Shown here: one piece after another, positions 6,701 to 13,346 of the stretch | How the letters are laid out: every line of letters begins with the position of its first letter | How positions within the stretch are numbered: position 1 is the first letter of the stretch | DNA from: Clostridia bacterium | GTDB taxonomy: Bacteria; Bacillota; Clostridia; Christensenellales; UBA1242 | NCBI GenBank assembly: GCA_017456465.1 | Contig: JAFTJJ010000029.1 | Span: 1 to 14,346 of the forward strand | Length of the DNA: 14,346 nt | Reading direction: 5' to 3' | Made by a program: the position numbers and the translations under genes | Notes under the pieces: generated by a model | Database searches by the model: none | Seen by the model: the letters and a program-made list of their open reading frames with translations, nothing else | What the model was told of the DNA's origin: nothing

Positions 6701-6738
6701 ATGTTTTATTATCGTTTGATTTGGTAAATATTTTACTT

Positions 6739-7302
6739 ATGAAAAACATCTTACTTTATTTGAGTGCCTTTATTCCAATGTATGCCCTCATCATGATCAA
6801 GCAAGCAATCGAAATGATTGTTGGAAATGTGAAAACCAATTTCATCACCATTTTTGTGCTTTGCTTGCTGCTTGTTGTAATTATTTTGGGTCTCATTGGT
6901 CTTATCCTTGAAACCAATCGAAAGAAAAAAGCCCAAAAAATCAAAATCATCAACAAAACAAACACCACCGATGAACATTTCCTTGGTTATTTTTCACTTT
7001 TTGTGCTTTTTGCAATTACCTTTGATTTGTCCAAAATCAGCATGCTTGTTGTCTTCGTTTTGATCCTAGTCATGATTGGAGTTGTTTATGTCAAAAACAA
7101 ACTTTTTTACATCAATCCATTCCTTAACATATTGGGCTTCAACTTTTATGATATTACATATGTTGACTCAAACGATAAAAACAAACAAGAAAAAACAACA
7201 AAAATATTTTTTAAAGGCGACCTTCTTTTGAACAAACAGTATTGCGTGAGCATCAAAGATGAAAACTTCAGCTTTCTTGACCGAAAAGGTTGCAAGAAAT
7301 AA
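6739..7302 (+). CDS. Four-helix membrane protein with soluble C-terminal tail (KwaA-like layout?)
   Basis: The only plus-strand gene. It encodes 187 residues with about four hydrophobic helices (near 3-24, 34-58, 80-97, 98-117). A basic loop (ETNRKKKAQKIKIINKTN) separates helices 2 and 3. A soluble tail begins KNKLFYINPFLNILGFNFYDI and ends FLDRKGCKK. The layout and the NPFLN.LGF.FY segment recall KwaA of the Kiwa phage-defence system, but I cannot verify this, and no KwaB (DUF4868) partner is present. I chose the ATG at 6739; a longer frame reaching a TTG at 6691 has no ribosome binding site. None is visible before the ATG either, and TAAATA at 6725-6730 would place transcription start close to the ATG, so the message may be leaderless. 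It diverges from the acetyltransferase gene. Confidence 0.78.
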   Translation: MKNILLYLSAFIPMYALIMIKQAIEMIVGNVKTNFITIFVLCLLLVVIILGLIGLILETNRKKKAQKIKIINKTNTTDEHFLGYFSLFVLFAITFDLSKISMLVVFVLILVMIGVVYVKNKLFYINPFLNILGFNFYDITYVDSNDKNKQEKTTKIFFKGDLLLNKQYCVSIKDENFSFLDRKGCKK

Positions 7303-7307
7303 AAAAA

Positions 7308-7326
7308 CCAAGGAATAACTCCTTGG
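7308..7326 (-). terminator. Rho-independent terminator of the HD-dtd-MazG-like operon
   Basis: A 7-base perfect stem CCAAGGA/TCCTTGG with a 5-base loop. On the minus strand it is followed by seven T residues; on the plus strand no U tract follows. It mainly serves the minus-strand operon but sits between convergent genes. Confidence 0.85.
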
Positions 7327-7335
7327 GCAATTATA

Positions 7336-7644
7336 TTATTCAGCACTTATGAGAAAAATTCTCTTTTTGAACGCTCCACGCTTGTTGACTTTGTTGACTC
7401 TGATCTTTTCAAACTCTGATTGTGAACAATTTTTTGCATCCAAAATTGCTCTCAAAACCTCTTCCATGTCTGCAAGTTCTTCCACTTCCCCAGACTCCAA
7501 ATATTCTTTGAGTTCTTCTTGAAGTTTTGTGTTGAGTTCAAAAAGATACTCTTCATCTGATAAAATTCTTGTCACTGGTTCTTCACCATTGCTTCTGATT
7601 ATTTCTGGAATATTGTCACGGACAAGTTTGTTGTAAGTTTTCAT
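7336..7644 (-). CDS. MazG-like phosphoribosyl-ATP pyrophosphohydrolase-like protein
   Basis: A protein of about 102 residues, MKTYNKLVRDNIPEIIRSNGEEP onward, with an acidic helix pair ELNTKLQEELKEYLES and EELADMEEVLRAIL. The helices carry the ExxE and ExxD-type acidic residues that bind Mg2+ in all-alpha (MazG/HisE-like) NTP pyrophosphatases. The opening YNKLVRDxIPEII is typical of a stand-alone group found in many Firmicutes and phages, probably house-cleaning nucleotide hydrolases. I prefer the ATG at 7644, which fits the family start; another ATG at 7662 would add six residues and overlap the GGGAGA site. It is the last gene of a three-gene operon, 20 bases after the dtd gene and just before the terminator. 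Confidence 0.85.
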   Translation of the reverse strand: MKTYNKLVRDNIPEIIRSNGEEPVTRILSDEEYLFELNTKLQEELKEYLESGEVEELADMEEVLRAILDAKNCSQSEFEKIRVNKVNKRGAFKKRIFLISAE

Positions 7645-7664
7645 AACTTTGTTTTCTCCCATCT

Positions 7665-8108
7665 TTAATACTCTTGCACCAAGTTGAGCGGTCCATCAAT
7701 TTGAGTGTAAATTTGCATGTTTTCAGCAAATCTCCCCATCTTGGTCTGTATGTCATACTCTTCAATTAGTTCTTTTTGCAATGCCTCATAAAGAGCAATC
7801 GCCTTTTCTTTGTCTGCAGACAATGAAAAATCTGGTCTTGTGCCAGTTGCTTGTTTCCTGTCACAAAGCGTAAAATTTGACACCAAAAGAACTTCACCGT
7901 CCACATCTTTGATGTTTTTCTTTAATTTCCCGTCATCATCCTTAAAAAGCCTCAAACTTGCAATTCTGTGTGCAATTTTCTTCATATTGTCCTCTGTGTC
8001 TTCGCGAATGACCCCCACAAACACATTGTACCACTCCACAATTTCACTCACAAGCTCACCGTTAACTTCAAGCCTTGACGACTTCACTCTTTGAATAACA
8101 ATTCTCAT
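7665..8108 (-). CDS. dtd: D-aminoacyl-tRNA deacylase
   Basis: A 147-residue protein matching the DTD family along its length: MRIVIQRVKSSRLEVNGE, IVEWYNVFVGV, KIAHRIASLRLFKDDDGKLKKNIKDVDGEVLLVSNFTL, and the C-terminal MGRFAENMQIYTQIDGPLNLV. DTD removes D-amino acids and glycine wrongly attached to tRNA. The catalytic SQFTL motif reads SNFTL here (threonine 80 kept), and the usual GDxxKGxRP segment is replaced by CDRKQATGTRPDF, so this is a divergent branch. The Gly-cisPro region reads DGPLN instead of the usual DGPVT. I chose the ATG at 8108 with AAGGTG upstream; a GTG at 8117 overlaps that site. It lies 12 bases after the HD gene. Confidence 0.9.
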   Translation of the reverse strand: MRIVIQRVKSSRLEVNGELVSEIVEWYNVFVGVIREDTEDNMKKIAHRIASLRLFKDDDGKLKKNIKDVDGEVLLVSNFTLCDRKQATGTRPDFSLSADKEKAIALYEALQKELIEEYDIQTKMGRFAENMQIYTQIDGPLNLVQEY

Positions 8109-8120
8109 AATTTTCACCTT

Positions 8121-8684
8121 TTACAAAAGAACTTTCATAATGCTTTCATATTTATCTTTTGTTAATTCTTGTGTTTCTTTGCTCATCTTTGCATAACTTT
8201 TTTTGATTTTATTTTTCACAAAATCATTACACTCTTGAATATCCTTTCCAAGATATGCTCTCCAACAAATAAGTTCAACAACATTATCGAGATGGCTCAA
8301 TGCATCTGCATCAGCGACACAAATTTCTTCAATAGTAAACTTTTCCCGCACCACACTTGCCCTATGGTTTTGGATGCAACTTTTAACTCTGTCGATAAAT
8401 TCTTGAGAAAATCCATCTTGCAACAACACCCCTTCTGCAAGTTCTGCACCAAGTATATGATGATTATCACTATTTGCAAAATCCAAGAGGTTTGCATAAT
8501 CATGAAAAATTGCACCAACTTCCACAACATCTCTGTCCGCGCCATATTTCTCTGCAAGCATAATTGCATTTTGTATTACTGGAAATAAGTGATATTTCCA
8601 TGTTTGACCAATGTTACAATTTTGTGTCTTGTCATAAATTGCTGCTTGTTCTTCTATTAAATCATAATATTTTTTATACTTCAT
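8121..8684 (-). CDS. HD domain phosphohydrolase
   Basis: A 187-residue HD-superfamily protein. Metal ligands are in order: H32 in WKYHLFPVIQNA, the H61-D62 pair in VGAIFHDYANL, histidines H75/H76 in SDNHHILGAELAEGVL, H107 in SCIQNHRAS, and an aspartate in VADADALSH (D125 or D127). The order H...HD...H...H...D is that of small bacterial HD hydrolases acting on nucleotides or phosphate esters, a fuller ligand set than the minimal HD site. The substrate is unknown. A GGAGGTTGAACA ribosome binding site precedes the ATG. It is the first gene of the operon with dtd and the MazG-like gene, which together suggest nucleotide and tRNA quality control. Confidence 0.9.
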   Translation of the reverse strand: MKYKKYYDLIEEQAAIYDKTQNCNIGQTWKYHLFPVIQNAIMLAEKYGADRDVVEVGAIFHDYANLLDFANSDNHHILGAELAEGVLLQDGFSQEFIDRVKSCIQNHRASVVREKFTIEEICVADADALSHLDNVVELICWRAYLGKDIQECNDFVKNKIKKSYAKMSKETQELTKDKYESIMKVLL

Positions 8685-8730
8685 TGTTCAACCTCCAAAC
8701 TTAAACATGTTGCATTTGCTCATTTTCGAT

Positions 8731-8754
8731 CATTGTGAAAAACATTTCACAATG
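8731..8754. promoter_or_regulatory. 24-bp inverted repeat at the transcription start of the HD-dtd operon
   Basis: Perfect 10-base arms, CATTGTGAAA (8731-8740) and TTTCACAATG (8745-8754), are separated by AACA. It begins about 6 bases downstream of the -10 box, so it covers the predicted start of transcription, an ideal repressor operator position. It also could form a hairpin at the 5' end of the message. No regulator gene lies in this operon. Confidence 0.7.
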
Positions 8755-8759
8755 CCATT

Positions 8760-8788
8760 ATTATATCACATCCACCTCTCCATGTATA
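8760..8788 (-). promoter_or_regulatory. Promoter of the HD-dtd-MazG-like operon
   Basis: On the minus strand, TATAAT (8760-8765) has an extended -10 (TGATATAAT). A weak -35 (TATACA, 8783-8788) lies 17 bases upstream. Confidence 0.7.
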
Positions 8789-8809
8789 GCAAAATTTGAA
8801 CAAAAAAAA

Positions 8810-8839
8810 AGCATGAGCACCATTGTTGGTGCTCATGCT
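8810..8839 (-). terminator. Rho-independent terminator of the HEPN operon
   Basis: A 12-base perfect stem (8810-8821 with 8828-8839) with a 6-base loop, followed on the minus strand by nine T residues. It lies 5 bases beyond the HEPN stop codon. Confidence 0.92.
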
Positions 8840-8844
8840 CTGTG

Positions 8845-9919
8845 CTATTTCATTTCATCTGCTTCTTCAGCAATGCAGTCAATCAATTCTTCAAAATCGT
8901 ATGTCCCACCAAAAAAGAAATCAAATATTTCTTTGCATCGCGTTGTCAAATCTTCAACATTTTCTGGCTTTGTCTTCCCATTGAGATTCATCAGCATTTG
9001 TTTTTGCATGTCCACAATCAAGAGTTTTGAGGCACTCAACCCCACAGACTCTGACAAAGTTCTGTCACGGTCAACATAACTCACATTTTGCGCATTGTCC
9101 ACAAATTGAATGTTGTCATGAGCAAGCGAATTTCGAACCAGTGAAATGGTGTCAAAAACATTTGAAGATCTTCCAAAAATTTTGTAATAGTCGTTCTGGT
9201 CATATGTGATTTTTGAAGCAAGCAATGAATATTGAATCAAGTGATACATTTTTTCTTCAAACATGATGTCAGTTTTTCGCTTGACTGAATTATCTAAATA
9301 AAAGAGCGACAAATTGAGCATTTGCATCGGAAGCATAAAACCTTTAAGCGCCCTGTCAAGATGATGAGTAACCTCTCCATCAAGAAGTTCAGATGGAAAA
9401 TAAGAATACTTCCTGCCTTTTTCATAGACAAACTTTTTGATGGCGCTTATGATTTCCTTTTTTGATATAATAATTGGCTCATCGGTTACAAAATCTTTTC
9501 TTTGTGGCTGAAGAACAAAATACAATTTTTTTTGTATAAACATCATAACTTATTTCAAAATTCCCATGAGCAAAACTATTCCTTATATCCCTTTCAATGA
9601 GATTTCTCGCAAAAGTTGCCACTTGTTCATCACTAAGCGACGCATGCTTAGGATGATTTTTTATTAAAGTTTTATAACTTTCTTCGCGCTCTTTATAGTA
9701 AGGCTCCAAATCAAAAGGATTTGTTTCATGAATTTTTGTAATGAGCATGGTTGCATACAAACACAAAGCACCAGCATGCATTGCTTGAGACCTGTCATCG
9801 AAAGTTTTATCAGCATAAAAAACACCAGCACTTGAACCCAGTTCTGGATAAAAATCCAACATAACTTTTTCTCGTGCTGATGGTGAAATTCTGACCGGTC
9901 TCAATTTGCTGATATCCAT
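8845..9919 (-). pseudogene. Dual-HEPN protein gene, frame broken in an A8 tract (357 aa if repaired)
   Basis: The first part (9919 to 9479, from the ATG MDISKLRPVRIS with AGGTG upstream) encodes a helical domain ending in ERDIRNSFAHGNFEISYDVYTKK, then runs into a stop. The second part (open to 8845) continues in another frame with LYFVLQPQRKDFVTDEPIIIS and carries a second motif, LVRNSLAHDNI. Dropping one A from the A8 tract at 9526-9533 joins them into 357 residues: the 1075-base span minus one base is exactly 358 codons. RNxxxH is the catalytic signature of HEPN ribonucleases; here there are two, R113/H118 and R262/H267. The second part has an in-frame ATG pair at 9546 but no ribosome binding site. 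Such proteins act as RNase toxins or defence effectors. It lies 10 bases after an unknown gene. The break may be phase variation, transcriptional slippage, decay or an assembly error. Confidence 0.8.
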
Positions 9920-9929
9920 AATTAAACAC

Positions 9930-10457
9930 CTACATTTGACTTTGTTCAGATGATTCTCGTAGTTCATCCAAAACTTCAGAGCAATCTCTCAAAAACTTTT
10001 CTTTTTTCACTCTCGCTTTTTCTTCTTCTAAATAATCATCTTTAAGGTACTCACATGCGAATTTGACCAATTCTTCTCCAGTAACCACAGCCTCGTCATC
10101 TTCCAAAAAACACAATTTTCGTTCCTTTCTTGAAAGATGCTTGTTTTGACGAGAATGCAATAGTGGTTGAGCCAAAAGTGGCCCCACATTCATAAGATTT
10201 ATAATAACTTCCCCGTTTTCATTGGTTTGAGTTTCTTTGAGACATCTCAAAAAATCTCTGTAAGATTGAGGCAAGTACACAAATCTGTCGTCAACATGTC
10301 TTGAATGCTTCACACAAAGAGTATCTCCAAAAAGTTTGCGCATCAAATCCCCATGTTTTGTTTGCAAGTAAACAAACTCAATGTGATATTTATTTAGACT
10401 TGGATACTTTTTTTCGGTCTCAGTAAATTCAAATATTCTAACTCTTTCAAATTTCAT
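9930..10457 (-). CDS. Hypothetical protein, operon partner of the dual-HEPN gene
   Basis: I do not recognise this 175-residue protein. It starts MKFERVRIFEFTETEKKYPSLNKYHIEFVYLQTKHG, probably a beta-rich N-terminal half. The middle reads RFVYLPQSYRDFLRCLKETQ, then NVGPLLAQPLLHSR. The C-terminal third (about 125-175) is highly charged and helical (EYLKDDYLEEEKARVKKEKFLRDCSEVLDELRES), possibly a coiled coil. There is no signal peptide or membrane helix. AAGGAG lies about 9 bases before the ATG. Its TAG stop overlaps the ribosome binding site of the HEPN gene, so the two are tightly coupled. By position it could be an antitoxin, sensor or adaptor for the HEPN protein; it is not a MNT nucleotidyltransferase, the usual HEPN partner. 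Confidence 0.8.
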   Translation of the reverse strand: MKFERVRIFEFTETEKKYPSLNKYHIEFVYLQTKHGDLMRKLFGDTLCVKHSRHVDDRFVYLPQSYRDFLRCLKETQTNENGEVIINLMNVGPLLAQPLLHSRQNKHLSRKERKLCFLEDDEAVVTGEELVKFACEYLKDDYLEEEKARVKKEKFLRDCSEVLDELRESSEQSQM

Positions 10458-10489
10458 AAATATTACTCCTTAGCATTAACACTCTTAAT

Positions 10490-10518
10490 AAGTTATCACA
10501 AAAAATATATATTTGCAA
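10490..10518 (-). promoter_or_regulatory. Probable promoter of the HEPN operon
   Basis: On the minus strand, TTGCAA (10513-10518), a 17-base spacer and TAACTT (10490-10495), with TGA giving an extended -10. The -10 box is 33 bases before the ATG at 10457. Confidence 0.55.
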
Positions 10519-10522
10519 TAGT

Positions 10523-10872
10523 TTAATAATTATGAATTACCACAGCCTCTTCAGACTCTTCTGGTTCTTCAAACAAAAGCTTGTTTTTCTCAAAATTTTT
10601 CAAGTGAATTTCAGCCCACTATCTTGGACGTGTTGCAACAATTCTTTGCTTCAAAATTTCATCTAGCACAAACAAATAATTCTGTTTTTGTCTGTGAGCA
10701 AATTGATATATTTCACATCCTCAATCCTAGAATTGTCAACAAAAAAAGTCACAACATTTTCATTCAAATACAAAAGCGCAAGCCCAGTGTCCAAACACTT
10801 TGCTGTTTCTGCTGTTGGGAATGCCACTCCTTCTGATTTTGCATGTTGCATAATAGTTGCTGAATCTCTCAT
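10523..10872 (-). pseudogene. Broken small gene of unknown family
   Basis: The reading frame starts at the ATG at 10872 with an AAGGGGG ribosome binding site: MRDSATIMQHAKSEGVAFPT, later LALLYLNENVVTFFVDNS. It stops at 10663. The sequence continues coherently in another frame: KQNYLFVLDEILKQRIVATRPR, a TAG at 10619-10621, then WAEIHLKNFEKNKLLFEE to a stop at 10523. One extra A in the AAAAA tract just before KQNYL would join the first two parts (DKKQNYLF). So one frameshift and one nonsense codon separate it from an intact protein of about 115 residues. I do not recognise the family. It has a start, a ribosome binding site and a possible promoter, which suggests recent loss. Confidence 0.6.
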
Positions 10873-10903
10873 AATTCATCCCCCTTGTAAAAAAGTTTTA
10901 CTG

Positions 10904-10918
10904 TTGTCATGGTGACAA
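10904..10918. promoter_or_regulatory. Inverted repeat TTGTCA-TGG-TGACAA upstream of the broken gene
   Basis: A perfect 6-base dyad with a 3-base centre. It lies between TATAAT (10943-10948, minus strand) and the start codon at 10872, so it would be transcribed in the leader or act as an operator. The promoter itself lacks a good -35 box. Confidence 0.4.
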
Positions 10919-10980
10919 ATTTTATTATTTCTTGTTAAATGAATTATACACTCAAAAAATCAAATCACCCATCAAACAAA

Positions 10981-11011
10981 AAAGTCAACGGACTGTAAAT
11001 CCGTTGACTTT
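10981..11011 (-). terminator. Rho-independent terminator of the toxin-like operon
   Basis: A 12-base perfect stem (10981-10992 with 11000-11011) with a 7-base loop. On the minus strand it is followed by a T tract (TTTTTTGTTTG, counting the stem end). It lies about 60 bases after the protease stop codon. Confidence 0.88.
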
Positions 11012-11073
11012 AATTTCAAAAATATTATTTTGTTTAAAGAAGTTCTTTATTGAATAATAACAATTTGATTTTT

Positions 11074-11790
11074 TTAATTTGCGTTGATAAAATTTTTGAT
11101 TTTGTCCATATGAATTGCAAATGAGCACCCTTGAACAACATCGCCATTTTTATCTTTCAGCCTGAAACTTATGATTCCAATCAACTTTCCATTTTTGTTA
11201 AAGACAGGGCCACCACTGTTGCCTTCATTTATGACAAAACTTGTTTGAATTGCATTAATAGTGTTGCCATTATAAGTAACGTTCCTTGAATTGCTTGAAA
11301 TTACACCTTGCGTAAATGACAGTCCAAAACCGTTTGGATTTCCGATTGAAAAAATGGTTTCTCCATTGCGAATGTTATTTGCAAATTCAAAATAAACAAC
11401 TTTTTCCCAATCAACTTGAATGAGTGCCAAATCCTCAGTTTCAGAAATTTTCAAAACTTCTGCTTTTGTGAATTCTTCTTGAGTTGCTGTTCTCACAAAT
11501 ATGTGTGAATAATATGAATTTGTACTTGAGTTCATAACAACATGCTTGTTTGTGAGTATTGTCCCATCAGAATCAACGAAACAGCCCGTTGCATACCCCC
11601 AAGTTTCTTCATCGTCTGAAGCCTTTATCTCAACGACTTTAAGAATGTTTTTTTCAAACACATTCTCTGTGTTGTCATTCATTAAATATACACTCAAAAA
11701 AATATTCAGCACAAGCAACACACCAAGCAAACAATAACTAATTATTAATAAAATTTTAGTCCTCTTGTCCAAAAGATCATCTCCTCTCAT
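11074..11790 (-). CDS. Membrane-anchored trypsin-like serine protease (HtrA/DegP type, no PDZ)
   Basis: A protein of about 238 residues: one hydrophobic N-terminal helix (about 12-37), then a chymotrypsin-fold domain. The catalytic triad is visible: H83 in ILTNKHVV, D120 in SETEDLALIQ, S192 in INEGNSGGPVF. IFSIGNPNG (146-154) and the NEGNSGGP loop are typical of the S1C/HtrA family. There is no PDZ domain after the protease domain. The helix should anchor it with the protease outside the membrane. Start choice: an ATG at 11790 overlaps the upstream stop (TAAAATG) but has a poor ribosome binding site, whereas a TTG at 11772 lies 8 bases after AGAGGAG and would give MDKRTKILLI. It is the last gene of the toxin-like operon; it may process or clear the secreted protein, or guard the envelope. 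Confidence 0.9.
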   Translation of the reverse strand: MRGDDLLDKRTKILLIISYCLLGVLLVLNIFLSVYLMNDNTENVFEKNILKVVEIKASDDEETWGYATGCFVDSDGTILTNKHVVMNSSTNSYYSHIFVRTATQEEFTKAEVLKISETEDLALIQVDWEKVVYFEFANNIRNGETIFSIGNPNGFGLSFTQGVISSNSRNVTYNGNTINAIQTSFVINEGNSGGPVFNKNGKLIGIISFRLKDKNGDVVQGCSFAIHMDKIKNFINAN

Positions 11791-11791
11791 T

Positions 11792-12163
11792 TTATGAATG
11801 ACTCTCTGATTCAACCAAATATTTAATATTCACATCAATCATTTCTGAAACGCATTTTCCCGTCTTTTCAATTGGATCGTAAATGAACATTCTGTCAGGA
11901 ATGTGCTTTTCATTACTGCACATCAAAAAGATTTCATTGTAATCATCCGCCTCTCCTGAACTTTGTGTAACAAACAAATAATAATCATCACCGTTTATCG
12001 CACCATCTGTATATGTCAGAACATCATCATAGTTCTCAAGCCATTCATCTTTATTTGCAGGATATGCATCTGCCAACTTTTTGTAACGTTTAACATTAAA
12101 ATTTTCTAATAAATATTTTTCAATTTCTTCGATAGTGTAAAATTCTTTTTTGCTAATTTTCAT
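11792..12163 (-). CDS. Small acidic protein in the immunity-gene position
   Basis: A 123-residue acidic protein, MKISKKEFYTIEEIEKYLLENFNVKRYKKLADAY and onward, with a central GDDYYLFVTQSSGEADDYNEIFLMCSNEK and a C-terminal IYDPIEKTGKCVSEMIDVNIKYLVESESHS. It has no signal peptide or membrane helix, so it is cytosolic. I do not recognise its family. It starts at the ATG at 12163 with AAGGAG 5 bases upstream; a longer frame to 12295 only copies the wrong frame of the toxin-like gene. It starts 10 bases after that gene's stop and ends one base before the protease ATG. Small acidic proteins directly after a toxin-like gene are often immunity proteins; that is inference from position and charge. Confidence 0.82.
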   Translation of the reverse strand: MKISKKEFYTIEEIEKYLLENFNVKRYKKLADAYPANKDEWLENYDDVLTYTDGAINGDDYYLFVTQSSGEADDYNEIFLMCSNEKHIPDRMFIYDPIEKTGKCVSEMIDVNIKYLVESESHS

Positions 12164-12173
12164 AAAAACTCCT

Positions 12174-13319
12174 TTATGCCACAGGTGCTCCACTAAATGG
12201 TTGACCAAAGAATGAGTGAACTGCACCATATTTTTTAAGTGATCCTTTTGTGAGTGCATGATAATGATAGAACCCATAATCAATCTGCTGCCCATTGATC
12301 ATGAATGATATGTTGTGCCTTTCAGTAACATACACTTCAGGCACGCCACGCTTGATAATGCCAGGAACAAACCCTGCACCTGTCACACATTTTTCTGCTG
12401 TTGATGAAAATGGAGACCAAACAGAACCACCTTTCTTTATCCAGTTTCTTGCATTTTCATAGCTAGTAAATTTATATTTCACTGGAATAAATCCATTCCC
12501 TGTAATTGTTCCACAAAGCAAATAGCAATCTTTTCTGTTTTTTGCTTTTTTATAAACTTCAGTTGCAAGTTCAGCTGTCAATGACACCGCTGCCGACAAT
12601 GCAATTGCTGTAATCTTTCCACAAGCAAGTTTGATTCTCTCCCAGAAAGATTTAACTCCATCTTTCACCCCTGAGAGCAATCTGTCCAAATCTCTACTGA
12701 TCACATCACTGTTTTCAGCAACAACGATCACAGTTGTTGCCACAACCGCCACAACAACGATTGCCACAACTTGCTTTACAGTGAGTGCTGCAAAAAATGA
12801 AATTGCCGCTGTGAGAAAGAAACATTCTTCAACATTCTCTTCATTTAATTCATCCAAAATGTTAACTTTGTCACCATTTTCATCAACGATGAACAGTTCC
12901 TCCGTTTCTTCATCATATTCTGTTGAAAATTTGAAACTTTCATTAAATACATGTTCTCCGTCAATGACCACATCATTTGATATTTCAATGGTTTCATCTG
13001 ATGACGACAGTTTTGCACCAATATTTTTTGTCACTTCACTGTCTTCATATTCTGTTGAGAGCAAATCTAATTCACTGTAATTAATCTCTCCCGAAAAATA
13101 ATAATTGTCGCCATCATTTTCAGTTTGTACGTTAGAAAATTGTTCACTGAGCTTGTCGACTTTTTCTTCATACGACAATGTTCCTAACTCTTCAGTATTG
13201 ATATTTCGAGTCGCCAGTTGATGTTGGGAATTGCTTATACTTGGCAAAATTATAGATAAGCACATCAAAAGAGCCATTACACAAGAAGCAATAATTATCC
13301 CACGTTTTTGTTTTTTCAT
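12174..13319 (-). CDS. Secreted toxin-like protein, SAR2788-like layout
   Basis: A 381-residue protein. Residues 1-33 form a signal peptide (KKQKRG, a hydrophobic core to about 28, then SNSQHQ). Residues 35-165 are an acidic, strand-rich region (GDNYYFSGEINYSELDLLS, ISNDVVIDGEHVFNESFKFSTEYDEETEELFIVDENGD). A strongly hydrophobic stretch follows at 167-201, and a second weaker one at 233-250. The C-terminal domain (about 262-381) starts at DCYLLCG, contains ENARNWIKKGGSVWSP, and ends with YHYHALTKGS and AVHSFFGQPFSG; H352, H354 and H368 could form an active or metal site. The order signal peptide, acidic beta region, hydrophobic segment, short C-terminal domain resembles Gram-positive SAR2788-family putative toxins, as I remember them. 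It is the first gene of a three-gene operon, with AAGGAGG before the ATG. Confidence 0.75.
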   Translation of the reverse strand: MKKQKRGIIIASCVMALLMCLSIILPSISNSQHQLATRNINTEELGTLSYEEKVDKLSEQFSNVQTENDGDNYYFSGEINYSELDLLSTEYEDSEVTKNIGAKLSSSDETIEISNDVVIDGEHVFNESFKFSTEYDEETEELFIVDENGDKVNILDELNEENVEECFFLTAAISFFAALTVKQVVAIVVVAVVATTVIVVAENSDVISRDLDRLLSGVKDGVKSFWERIKLACGKITAIALSAAVSLTAELATEVYKKAKNRKDCYLLCGTITGNGFIPVKYKFTSYENARNWIKKGGSVWSPFSSTAEKCVTGAGFVPGIIKRGVPEVYVTERHNISFMINGQQIDYGFYHYHALTKGSLKKYGAVHSFFGQPFSGAPVA

Positions 13320-13346
13320 ATTACCTCCTTTTTCAGAAAAAGCTAT

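Noticed and set aside
8731..8754. Canonical Rex operator
   Set aside because: The arms match TTGTGAA/TTCACAA but they are 6 bp apart, not the usual 4, so a Rex assignment is not supported.
9526..9540. Programmed -1 ribosomal frameshift at A-AAA-AAA
   Set aside because: A -1 slip leads to a third frame, not to the frame of the second HEPN half; a +1 shift or loss of one A is needed.
9479..9546. Two separate overlapping HEPN genes
   Set aside because: The second frame has no ribosome binding site and the sequence reads smoothly as one protein across the A tract, so a single broken gene is more likely.
12164..12295. N-terminal extension of the 123-residue protein
   Set aside because: It is the wrong frame of the toxin-like gene; AAGGAG directly before the ATG at 12163 fixes the start.
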